Part shown: positions 8,001 to 13,190 of the stretch, one piece after another
How positions within the stretch are numbered: position 1 is the stretch's first letter
Layout: each line of letters begins with the position of its first letter
Assembly (NCBI GenBank): GCA_945861315.1
Contig: CAMAUB010000021.1
Location: 1 to 13,190 of the forward strand
Direction: 5' to 3'
From: Chlamydia trachomatis
GTDB taxonomy: Bacteria; Chlamydiota; Chlamydiia; Chlamydiales; JAAKFR01
DNA: 13,190 nucleotides
The notes under the pieces: generated by a model
The model's input: only the letters and a program-made list of their open reading frames with translations
Database searches by the model: none
What the model was told of the DNA's origin: nothing
Program-made: the position numbers and the translations under genes

Positions 8001-8100
8001 CAGACATGCTCTCTTTAAGCCAAAGGTACATCTTTTCAAAGCGAATCGTCTCTTGCTGAAGAGCTTGTCTTAAATCTGAAGGAGTTGCTCCCCCATCCAT
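5029..8100 (-). CDS. Large NAD-specific glutamate dehydrogenase
   Basis: Oxidises glutamate to 2-oxoglutarate and ammonia with NAD+ (EC 1.4.1.2), feeding the TCA cycle. At 1023 residues it belongs to the roughly 115-kDa class typified by yeast Gdh2, not the 450-residue GdhA type or the 1600-residue bacterial type. About 450 N-terminal residues form the poorly conserved extension. The catalytic part shows FKDLSRGGLRTI (about 465-476), NKDIPEGGAKC (about 505, glycine-rich substrate loop with lysine), SGGPDGDVAGN (about 680, dinucleotide-binding turn), PCGGRPRTLADTN (about 800), GIVEGANLYLSPLARRALEE (about 830) and IIKDSSANKGGVICSS (about 855), so it appears catalytically complete. The ATG at 8098-8100 is preceded by a very good GGGGGAAG site. 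It is the last gene of the serS unit, 26 bp after the metal ATPase. In C. trachomatis, as I recall, rodA and zntA are adjacent with no such gene between them. Confidence 0.93.
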   Translation of the reverse strand: MDGGATPSDLRQALQQETIRFEKMYLWLKESMSEIFFKEVNEMRVLLIVHSLMGFEVQNFFSEIHLKNSAMILCVDSPGADVKILENYPLYGIKNYTSYISRNPLPYLGKKIELRIGIIYFTEAVETVGEPLPDAHIEELVSSLIARNPNRTEQHCLDLISKCNVPFLRKIPIDRQLIALEMFERAQTRDHCQYEVKYEENWSVNNSPSMHIIMAWKNVQKHNFLHRLAKVVHQHNLVMERVNATYINPYTTESVFLLSFSLHGAKKEAAWEATDLADFLQEVVTLKYFGWADLIESTFVSPGLIRGNLASLLHAILPFVHQVLVNVDANLYNYEHIEEGLCRHPELTVKLLETFEHKFHPSRHDLTKYEQSRLDFLNLVDQLDTGHEYYDIRRKNILLQAMNFVHYTLKTNFYVNNKTSLAFRLDPHYLDHAPFDRKKVFPELPFAIFYLKGMHYFGFHIRFKDLSRGGLRTIYPEKKERMLAELSTIFSECYNLAYTQNNKNKDIPEGGAKCVIFLKPYERLESEAQILRRELESAGIEDEETNIRIEKFIKEQKLEYLYQTQRSFIKNLLSLVNCYPDGVLRAKHVVDYWQKPEYLYLGPDENLHNNMIEWIAHESSKDHYRPGSAFISGKPHLGINHKQYGVTSLGVHIYVQQMLKHFGIDPVHDLFTIKMSGGPDGDVAGNFIYNLHKNYPQTAKILSITDISGTINDPKGLDLDALVKLFHEGKSIRHYPYEKLTEGGFLLDRDTKREPSAYTQQTLCWRSLNGSVTAVWISGNEMNALFRHNMHQTKADIFVPCGGRPRTLADTNYKDFLTKTGEPTSKGIVEGANLYLSPLARRALEEKGVLIIKDSSANKGGVICSSFEILCGLTLKDEEFLEHKEVLIKEILIRLQELALYEATLLFETHKKNGTSLTDLSDDISKRINLFTDQLISYLEKIELSSNPENPLTKCFLYYCPKFLRTHYQEQLLERVPSNHKKAIIAAHIAARLVYKRGLDWFPTLVDILPIVLEDAQTLYKEL

Positions 8101-8103
8101 GCG

Positions 8104-8111
8104 CTTCCCCC
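8104..8111 (-). promoter_or_regulatory. Ribosome binding site of glutamate dehydrogenase
   Basis: Read on the minus strand this is GGGGGAAG, three bases before the ATG at 8100, the most purine-rich site in the leftward unit. It falls in the 26-bp gap after the ATPase stop and suggests that the last gene is efficiently translated in its own right. Confidence 0.65.
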
Positions 8112-8126
8112 GCTTGAATTGTAAGT

Positions 8127-10079
8127 TTATTTACGCAATAACCTTAATGCGTTTAATCCTACAATAACAGTTCCGCCTTCATGGATCAAGACCGCAAGCC
8201 AAAGTGGGATTAATCCTAGGAGAGCAGGAAGGGTCGCAAAAAGAATTGCGCCCCCGGCAAGAATGACATTTTGACGCACAATTGACACAGTTGAGTGAGC
8301 TTTTGCCATTAACCAACCAAGTTTCTCGATATTATCTTGTAATAGAACAATATCGGCTGCAGATGCAGCAGTATGTGTCCCTTGGCGGCCCATTGCAATT
8401 CCAACAGTTGCACGAGCTAAAGCTGGAGCGTCATTGATTCCATCACCTATCATGACAAGGTCTTCTTTTTCAGCAAGTTGAATAATATGCTTTAGTTTGT
8501 CTTCAGGTGTTAGATCGGCATAGTATTCTGTTAGATGCGCTTCAGCTGCAATAATTTGCGCACTAGCCTTGTGATCACCTGTCAACATCACAAGCTTCAT
8601 TTTCCATTTATTTTTAAGAGTGGACAGCGTCTCAATTGTCTCTTTACGCAAGCGATCTTTGAAACGAAAGTAGGAGATCTGATCACCAATTAAGAGAAGC
8701 GCTATAAGCTGATCTTCTTGATGCTCTTGATGTTTTATTGCTTTAGTATTACTCACCTTACTGTGGATCCATTTAGCATTGCCCATATAGACACGCTTCC
8801 CCTGGTAGGTCGCCTCAATGCCAAATCCTGGAATGGATCGAAACTCACTAATTTTTGCAGGTTTAGAACCTTTTTCTAAAGCATAGCTACAAAGAGCAGT
8901 AGCAATGGGATGGTCAATATTTTGTTCAAGTGCATAAGCAATGCAAAGGGCTTCCCCAGAGGGTGCGTCAATACAGGTTAAGGAGCCTTCAGTCAACGTT
9001 CCGGTCTTATCCATAGCAAAGGTCGTGCAGCGAGATAGTACATCTAAAATGATACCTCCTTTGAGTAAGATACCTTGTTTGGCGCATGAGCTAATGGCAC
9101 TTAAATAGGCTATTGGGATCGCCAAGATAAGGGCGCAAGGAGAGGCTGCAATCAAAAAGGCTAGGGCACGATAGATAGATCCTTTGGGTCCAAGGTAACC
9201 AAGGGAGGTGAAAAATGGAAAACTGATAGCAATTAAAAATGAGAGCATAATAATGGTCATCGCATAGCGGTTAGTGACCTTATCAAACCATCTTTGTAAT
9301 TTGGGCTTAGTTTCTTGAGCTTGAGTAATCAAGCGAATAATTCGAGTTACAGTTGAATCACCGCTAGAATGGGTTACACGTATTGTTAAAGCTCCCTCTA
9401 AATTCGAAGAGCCAGATTGAACAAGATCTGCAACTTTACATGAAATAGGCAGATTTTCACCAGTGAGATGGACAAGACTAATTGATGAGCTTCCGAAGAC
9501 AATCTCTCCATCTAAGGGGATGAGCTCTCCTGCTTTAACGTGAATCAATGTTCCTGGATTAATATCTTTGACTGAGCGAGAAATTAATGTTCCATCATCT
9601 TGGACAACATGTGCAGATCTTGGAGAGAGATTTTTTAATGAGTGAATAGCTCCTTTTGCTTTTGAGCTAACAGCACGCTCCATTGCACTTGAAAAGGAGA
9701 ATAAGACAAGTAGTAGCCCCCCCTCTTTTCCACTGCCAATAAAGACAGATAAAAAGGCTGCTAAAACCATCAAAACATCGATATTGATTACAAATGAGGC
9801 TAAATCTTGGATGGCTGAAATTAAGGCAGGTACTCCCGCAAAAAAATAAGTTAGCAAAAGAAAGAGATTCACAAGGGAGTCATGTTCTGGAAAAAAAGAT
9901 AAAGTGAAAGAGCAGAGCAAAAAAAATGCGGCAATCAGTGATGACTTTAACTTAATATTTTTTCCCCAAAGGCGAGAAGAGGGGCTAAGAAAAGGACTAA
10001 TGCTCTCTTCCATCCCAGAATCAAAAAAGGGTTCAAATAGTTCGGCAGCTGCGCGTGTTGAAGAGAAAAATTGTGTCAT
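8127..10079 (-). CDS. P1B-4-type heavy-metal export ATPase (ZntA/CoaT-like)
   Basis: A P-type ATPase that should pump divalent transition metal out of the cytoplasm. Motifs in the 650 residues: TGE (actuator, about 205), SPC in the membrane helix IAASPCALILAIPIAY (about 312), DKTGT with the phosphorylated Asp (about 354), MLTGD, GDGINDAPAL (about 545) and HEGGT in the last membrane helix (about 632). SPC in place of CPC together with HEGGT is the signature of subgroup P1B-4 (CoaT, CtpD, PfeT), linked to Co(II), Fe(II) and sometimes Zn(II), so the usual zinc/cadmium label inherited from C. trachomatis CT727 is probably too specific. No N-terminal CxxC heavy-metal domain is present. About eight hydrophobic segments are visible. 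The ATG at 10077-10079 has only a weak GAG upstream. The gene lies 15 bp after a VIT1/CCC1-like gene, a likely functional partner. Confidence 0.93.
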   Translation of the reverse strand: MTQFFSSTRAAAELFEPFFDSGMEESISPFLSPSSRLWGKNIKLKSSLIAAFFLLCSFTLSFFPEHDSLVNLFLLLTYFFAGVPALISAIQDLASFVINIDVLMVLAAFLSVFIGSGKEGGLLLVLFSFSSAMERAVSSKAKGAIHSLKNLSPRSAHVVQDDGTLISRSVKDINPGTLIHVKAGELIPLDGEIVFGSSSISLVHLTGENLPISCKVADLVQSGSSNLEGALTIRVTHSSGDSTVTRIIRLITQAQETKPKLQRWFDKVTNRYAMTIIMLSFLIAISFPFFTSLGYLGPKGSIYRALAFLIAASPCALILAIPIAYLSAISSCAKQGILLKGGIILDVLSRCTTFAMDKTGTLTEGSLTCIDAPSGEALCIAYALEQNIDHPIATALCSYALEKGSKPAKISEFRSIPGFGIEATYQGKRVYMGNAKWIHSKVSNTKAIKHQEHQEDQLIALLLIGDQISYFRFKDRLRKETIETLSTLKNKWKMKLVMLTGDHKASAQIIAAEAHLTEYYADLTPEDKLKHIIQLAEKEDLVMIGDGINDAPALARATVGIAMGRQGTHTAASAADIVLLQDNIEKLGWLMAKAHSTVSIVRQNVILAGGAILFATLPALLGLIPLWLAVLIHEGGTVIVGLNALRLLRK

Positions 10080-10094
10080 AATATACTCGAAATT

Positions 10095-10865
10095 TCAATT
10101 TTGCAAGTTGTATGGGTATAGAGCTTGTAAAACATAATAGGCTACTCCAAAAGCGACTATAGCAATTGATAAATTCCAAATAAGTGCTGGAAGAATTTGA
10201 TTTTTTTCATGGAGCGCAGCAACACAAGAGGCGATGCAAACAACAAAGATACTAGCTATCAACATTCCATAGATAGGTATCAAAAAGTAGAAAAAAGCAC
10301 AAAGCAGAAGGGTACAAAATCCACCAACTAAGGCTCCGAGGCACTGCTTGATCGGATGTTCATACGCTTGCAGCGTCAAGCCAAGCTCCTCTTCAAGCAT
10401 CACCTTGAGCAGCCGGTCATTATCTGCCATAAGCACATCAATGACATCTTCTAGAAGCTTTCCCTCAAATCCTTTTGCTGCATAGAGCGCTGTCAACTCT
10501 TCGCGCTCTTGACCTCGGTTACTTTCAATTTCAAAGCGTTCCTGTTCAATCACACGATGCAGCCGCTCTAACCTTGCCCAGCCAAGTTGCGCGCTACGGC
10601 CAGTCTTCCAGGATAAAAGGCCTACGCCAAAGGCTATTAAAATCGCTGTCATGAGCGCAAAGGGAACTTGAAGGACAAAAAGAAGCAGCCAGAAAATGAA
10701 AAGATAAACGGCAAGTTCGCGGGCGCAATCAGCACCAGCTGAAAGATGACCTGGCATCTCGGTCCCATGTGATTCAGAGAGAGCCACAATTCCTTCAGCT
10801 CTTTTTTGAATAACATGATCAATTGCGTCTTTGTCGTGAAAATGTTCGGTCATAAGCCTTATCAT
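10095..10865 (-). CDS. VIT1/CCC1-family membrane transporter (CT728-like)
   Basis: A 256-residue inner-membrane protein related to the VIT1/CCC1 iron/manganese transporters. Two hydrophobic segments (about 50-85) are followed by a charged helical stretch with the family's cytoplasmic signature: many Glu residues in ERLHRVIEQERFEIES, then LYAAKGFEGKLLEDVIDVLM and LLKVMLEEELGL, which in this family form the metal-collecting domain, and then about three more membrane segments. The N-terminal DG-containing helix 1 motif of canonical VIT1 proteins is not evident, so transport activity is less certain than membership. The start at 10863-10865 overlaps the mnmH 3' end by 47 bp; a second ATG (10851-10853) with AAGG seven bases upstream would shorten the overlap to 35 bp and is equally plausible. 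Its place between mnmH and a P1B-4 ATPase matches C. trachomatis CT728 and suggests a shared role in metal balance. Confidence 0.8.
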   Translation of the reverse strand: MIRLMTEHFHDKDAIDHVIQKRAEGIVALSESHGTEMPGHLSAGADCARELAVYLFIFWLLLFVLQVPFALMTAILIAFGVGLLSWKTGRSAQLGWARLERLHRVIEQERFEIESNRGQEREELTALYAAKGFEGKLLEDVIDVLMADNDRLLKVMLEEELGLTLQAYEHPIKQCLGALVGGFCTLLLCAFFYFLIPIYGMLIASIFVVCIASCVAALHEKNQILPALIWNLSIAIVAFGVAYYVLQALYPYNLQN

Positions 10866-11703
10866 AGTACTCTAGAATGAATTGTACTGCATTAAAAAAG
10901 TCATCTTGATTAATTGCTAAAATGACTTCTTTTGTTCTCTCTCTTCCAAGTTTTTTTTGAAGTCGAGTCACAGCTTCAATTAAATCTTTTTTTGGATAGT
11001 GGGCGTAAAGCGCAATAAGCTGGGCTATCCTCTTCTCTTTAGGTGCTTCTATAACAATTTTTTGACTCTTTTGCATAGCAGCAAAGAGAGGATCTGGAAC
11101 CTTACATGTTCCAATCATTTTGCTCTCATCCTCAATCCAAATGGGACCAGATAGTTTAGATAGACGGGTAGCTAGTAAATTTTCAAAATGTTCATTTGTG
11201 GGCTGTCCAGGAAGTCCAAGCATCCCAAAACTACTGCCTCGATGATTTGCAGCCCCCTCCAAATCAAGCATAGCCTCCCCCATCTTTTCTAGTTCGTGCA
11301 GCCGCTGCGTCTTTCCACTTCCTGTCAAGCCAGTGAGAACTTTAAATGTACGCGGGGCGGCAAGTGTTTCTAAGACCCACCGCCTAAAAGTTTTGTAACC
11401 ACCCTTTTTGACTGAGCACTCCATGCCAGCTGACTTGAAAAGCCACTGCATCGAATGGCTTCGCATTCCACCTCGCGAGCAGTAGAGCTCAATTTGATCA
11501 TTGTAAGCTCGCCCTTCAATGACAAAATTGGCAAGTTTTGGACCAACAAATTGTAGGCCAAGATCAAACGCCTTTTGTTGTCCCAAATGCTTATAGAGCG
11601 TTCCAACCTCAGCGCGCTCATGATCAGAAAAAAGGGGAAGATTTTTAGCACCGGGGATATGCCCCTTTGCAAATTCACACGGGCTACGAACGTCGATGAG
11701 CAT
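10819..11703 (-). CDS. mnmH: tRNA 2-selenouridine (geranyl-2-thiouridine) synthase MnmH
   Basis: Modifies the wobble 2-thiouridine of tRNAs for Lys, Glu and Gln, replacing sulfur by selenium through a geranylated intermediate. Two domains are seen: an N-terminal rhodanese domain (LIDVRSPCEFAKGHIPGAKN at the start, catalytic Cys75 in YCSRGGMRS) and a P-loop domain (GLTGSGKT, 125-132; DLEGAANHRGSSFG, 147-160; IEDESKMIG). At 294 residues it is about 70 shorter than E. coli YbbB (364): it starts almost directly at the DVR strand, lacking about 20 N-terminal residues, and has shorter inserts and tail. The ATG at 11701-11703 is 3 bp after the serS stop. A TAA two codons upstream rules out extension, and no Shine-Dalgarno sequence is visible, so translation may depend on re-initiation after serS. 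Selenium use would need SelD, which is not in this window. Confidence 0.92.
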   Translation of the reverse strand: MLIDVRSPCEFAKGHIPGAKNLPLFSDHERAEVGTLYKHLGQQKAFDLGLQFVGPKLANFVIEGRAYNDQIELYCSRGGMRSHSMQWLFKSAGMECSVKKGGYKTFRRWVLETLAAPRTFKVLTGLTGSGKTQRLHELEKMGEAMLDLEGAANHRGSSFGMLGLPGQPTNEHFENLLATRLSKLSGPIWIEDESKMIGTCKVPDPLFAAMQKSQKIVIEAPKEKRIAQLIALYAHYPKKDLIEAVTRLQKKLGRERTKEVILAINQDDFFNAVQFILEYYDKAYDRTFSRQRRN

Positions 11704-11706
11704 TAT

Positions 11707-12984
11707 TTATTGGGTTGGTATGAGTTGATGTAGGCCAAGCTTCTCTGCCAAAACAGGGGGCAAAGTGACAGAACCATCACTATTTTGACAACTCTCCAAA
11801 ATTGCCACCATCAAGCGGGGAGTTGCCAAGCCAGACCCATTAAGCGTATGCACAAGCTCGGCCTTTCCCCCCCTATCCTTAAATCGAATTTGAGAGCGGC
11901 GTGCTTGGTAATCGGTACAATTTGAAATTGAAGAGACCTCATAGTAGCGATTTTGTCCTGGCAACCAAACCTCCACATCAACCGTCTTTGCTGCTGTAAA
12001 AGACATATCGCCTGTGACAAGCTTTGTAAGGCGGTAGTGAAGACCAAGCCCCTGCAAAATTTCCTCTGCAATTGATAACATCTCTTCAAACATCTCTTCA
12101 CTCTTTTCAGGGTGGGTAAAGGCAAACATTTCCACCTTGTTAAATTGATGCACACGAATAAGACCTCGCTCACCAGCACCTGCAGCACCCGCCTCTTTTC
12201 GAAAGCAAGGAGTGTAAGCTGCATACTTAATTGGCAGCTGATCTTCTGGCAAAATCTCATCAAAATGAAGCCCATTGAGTACAACCTCTGCTGTTGGAAT
12301 CAAAAAAAGAGGATGAGTATCATCATGAATTTCATAAAACTGCCCTTCAAACTTTGGCATTTGCCCAGATCCAAACATTATATGCGGCCGCACAACAGCT
12401 GGAGGCAACCAAAATTCAAATCCTCGAAGCACTTGAATATCAATCATATAAGTTAGCAATGCCCACTCAAGCCTCGCTCCAAGCCCTCGATAGCCCGGCC
12501 ATCCGGCCCCTGAAGTTTTTGCTGTATGCTCAAAATCAAAAAGTTTTAGCTTTTCATTCAGCTCAAGGTGATTCTTTGGTGTAAAGCTGTGTGACTTTTT
12601 CTTGCCAAACTCCTTAATAACAACATTTTTCTCTTTGTCCTGAGAGATCAAAACATCATCCATAGGCAAGTTTGGAATACGAGAGAGCGCATCGACAAAT
12701 TTCGCTTCAACGTCGGCAAGAACATGATGAAGAGTAGAGATCTGCTCGCCAATAGAGCGAACCTCACTCATCAGCTTTTCAGCAGATTCTCCCTGCTTTT
12801 TGAGCTCTCCAACTTTTTTAGAGTCGCTATTGCGCTTATTTTGCAGCTCTTCAACTTCTATTTTGAGCGCACGCACCTTTTCATCGAGCATAAGCACGTC
12901 GCCAAGATCAAGCGTTGGCTCCTTTCTACGAATTTTTTCAAGGATAGCAGCATGGTTTTTGCGTATCAATTTAATGTCTAGCAT
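11707..12984 (-). CDS. serS: Serine--tRNA ligase
   Basis: Charges tRNA-Ser with serine (class II aminoacyl-tRNA synthetase, also used for tRNA-Sec). At 425 residues it has the usual length. The N-terminal 100 or so residues form the tRNA-binding antiparallel coiled coil, rich in Lys and Glu heptads (LIRKNHAAILEKIRR, EVEELQNKRNSDSKKVGELK). The catalytic core has motif 1 around FWLPPAVVRPHIMFGSGQMP, motif 2 CFRKEAGAAGAGERGLIRVH (about 260) and motif 3 LNGSGLATPRLMVAILE (about 380). NGSGLATPR replaces the NGTALAVGR more familiar from E. coli. The ATG at 12982-12984 has no Shine-Dalgarno site; a promoter lies only 11 bp upstream, so the mRNA may be nearly leaderless. First gene of the leftward five-gene unit. 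Counterpart of C. trachomatis CT729. Confidence 0.97.
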   Translation of the reverse strand: MLDIKLIRKNHAAILEKIRRKEPTLDLGDVLMLDEKVRALKIEVEELQNKRNSDSKKVGELKKQGESAEKLMSEVRSIGEQISTLHHVLADVEAKFVDALSRIPNLPMDDVLISQDKEKNVVIKEFGKKKSHSFTPKNHLELNEKLKLFDFEHTAKTSGAGWPGYRGLGARLEWALLTYMIDIQVLRGFEFWLPPAVVRPHIMFGSGQMPKFEGQFYEIHDDTHPLFLIPTAEVVLNGLHFDEILPEDQLPIKYAAYTPCFRKEAGAAGAGERGLIRVHQFNKVEMFAFTHPEKSEEMFEEMLSIAEEILQGLGLHYRLTKLVTGDMSFTAAKTVDVEVWLPGQNRYYEVSSISNCTDYQARRSQIRFKDRGGKAELVHTLNGSGLATPRLMVAILESCQNSDGSVTLPPVLAEKLGLHQLIPTQ

Positions 12985-12995
12985 AATGGTTTATT

Positions 12996-13024
12996 ACTAT
13001 ATGCGAAATTTGATAGAGCAACAA
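12996..13024 (-). promoter_or_regulatory. Sigma70/sigma66-type promoter of the serS unit
   Basis: On the minus strand, TTGTTG (13024-13019) and TATAGT (13001-12996) are separated by exactly 17 bp. The -10 box matches five of six consensus bases and the -35 box keeps TTG. Only 11 bp separate the -10 box from the serS ATG, so the transcript would start about 3-6 nt before the gene. Everything down to the glutamate dehydrogenase could be read from here. Confidence 0.6.
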
Positions 13025-13045
13025 TACTTTTTTATGCGCTACGCA

Positions 13046-13062
13046 CTCTCCCTTGGGGAGAA
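13046..13062. other. Short GC-rich inverted repeat upstream of serS
   Basis: TCTCCC (13047-13052), a three-base TTG loop and GGGAGA (13056-13061) form a compact 6-bp hairpin in otherwise AT-rich DNA, about 10 bp from the palindromic element. No T-run follows on either strand, so it is not a standard terminator. It may be a remnant of another repeat or the end of a neighbouring transcript. Confidence 0.35.
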
Positions 13063-13070
13063 GGGTCGGC

Positions 13071-13190
13071 TTATAGTCGATTAAATCCGGAATGATAATT
13101 TTGACCTGCGTGAAAGCCTCGCGATTGATAGATCGTAACTGACCCAATATTAGAAATATGGGGTCAGTTACGATCTATCAAGCCCGAGAG
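13071..13190. repeat. Palindromic hairpin element, copy 2 (right end cut off)
   Basis: Same element and same outer orientation as positions 1-105, with 15 further bases of the left terminus (TTATAGTCGATTAAA, 13071-13085) that copy 1 lacks in this window. From 13086 to 13190 it is identical to copy 1 except at five positions in the tip (13146, 13152-13154 and 13160), all explained if the 15-bp centre (13146-13160) is inverted. It lies 46 bp upstream of the serS -35 box, and the window ends before its right arm is complete. Confidence 0.9.

Noticed and set aside
8127..10079. Copper-type (CPC, CxxC) assignment of the P-type ATPase
   Set aside because: The membrane motif is SPC, the last helix has HEGGT, and no CxxC domain is present at the N-terminus.
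11370..11678. 102-residue frame within mnmH, and other frames of 60-157 residues opposite or inside serS, glutamate dehydrogenase and rodA
   Set aside because: All lie wholly or mostly within well-supported genes, show no protein-like motifs, and read as translations of the real genes in wrong frames.
12985..13070. A tRNA or small RNA gene upstream of serS
   Set aside because: No cloverleaf pattern is present; the only fold is a 6-bp hairpin, and the promoter seen points into serS.
1..13190. The window as a closed circular plasmid because both ends match
   Set aside because: The 105-bp terminal match differs in the orientation of its centre, and the genes (serS, rodA, birA) are chromosomal housekeeping genes in conserved order. 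Contig ends lying in a multi-copy repeat explain the match.

Overview
The window looks like chromosomal DNA from a member of the Chlamydiota outside the classical Chlamydiaceae (a Parachlamydia-, Simkania- or Rhabdochlamydia-type amoeba or arthropod symbiont). Two things support this. First, two neighbouring genes encode proteins that align along their whole length with the chlamydial major outer membrane protein (MOMP). Second, the order birA - rodA - P1B metal ATPase - VIT1/CCC1-like protein - serS matches what I remember of Chlamydia trachomatis CT725-CT729. Four kinds of extra genes are placed within that backbone: a secreted alpha/beta hydrolase plus the two MOMP-like genes, a small unknown protein, a large NAD-glutamate dehydrogenase, and mnmH.

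Layout. Positions 1-150 hold a long hairpin-forming palindromic element. Leftward from about 1644 run a secreted alpha/beta hydrolase and a stand-alone biotin-protein ligase (birA), overlapping by 26 bp. A 104-bp AT-rich divergent spacer (1645-1748) separates them from a rightward, tightly packed unit: momp-like 1, momp-like 2, rodA and a 144-residue unknown protein. That unit ends 4 bp from the stop codon of a leftward five-gene unit running from 12984 to 5029: serS, mnmH, VIT1/CCC1-like, P1B-4 ATPase, NAD-glutamate dehydrogenase. A good sigma70-type promoter sits just before serS. A second, truncated copy of the palindromic element fills 13071-13190.

How the genes fit together. The rightward unit concerns the cell envelope: cysteine-containing outer-membrane porins of the MOMP family and the SEDS glycosyltransferase RodA. 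The leftward unit mixes translation (SerS, the tRNA wobble-uridine enzyme MnmH), divalent metal handling (two transporters, both from families with iron/cobalt/manganese members) and glutamate catabolism.

The most unusual signal is the pair of palindromic elements that bracket the whole window. They have the same outer orientation, but the 15-bp centre of one is the exact reverse complement of the other. The left copy also supplies the last seven codons and the stop codon of birA. No CRISPR array, tRNA, rRNA, transposase or phage gene was seen, and no gene-free stretch exceeds 300 bases.
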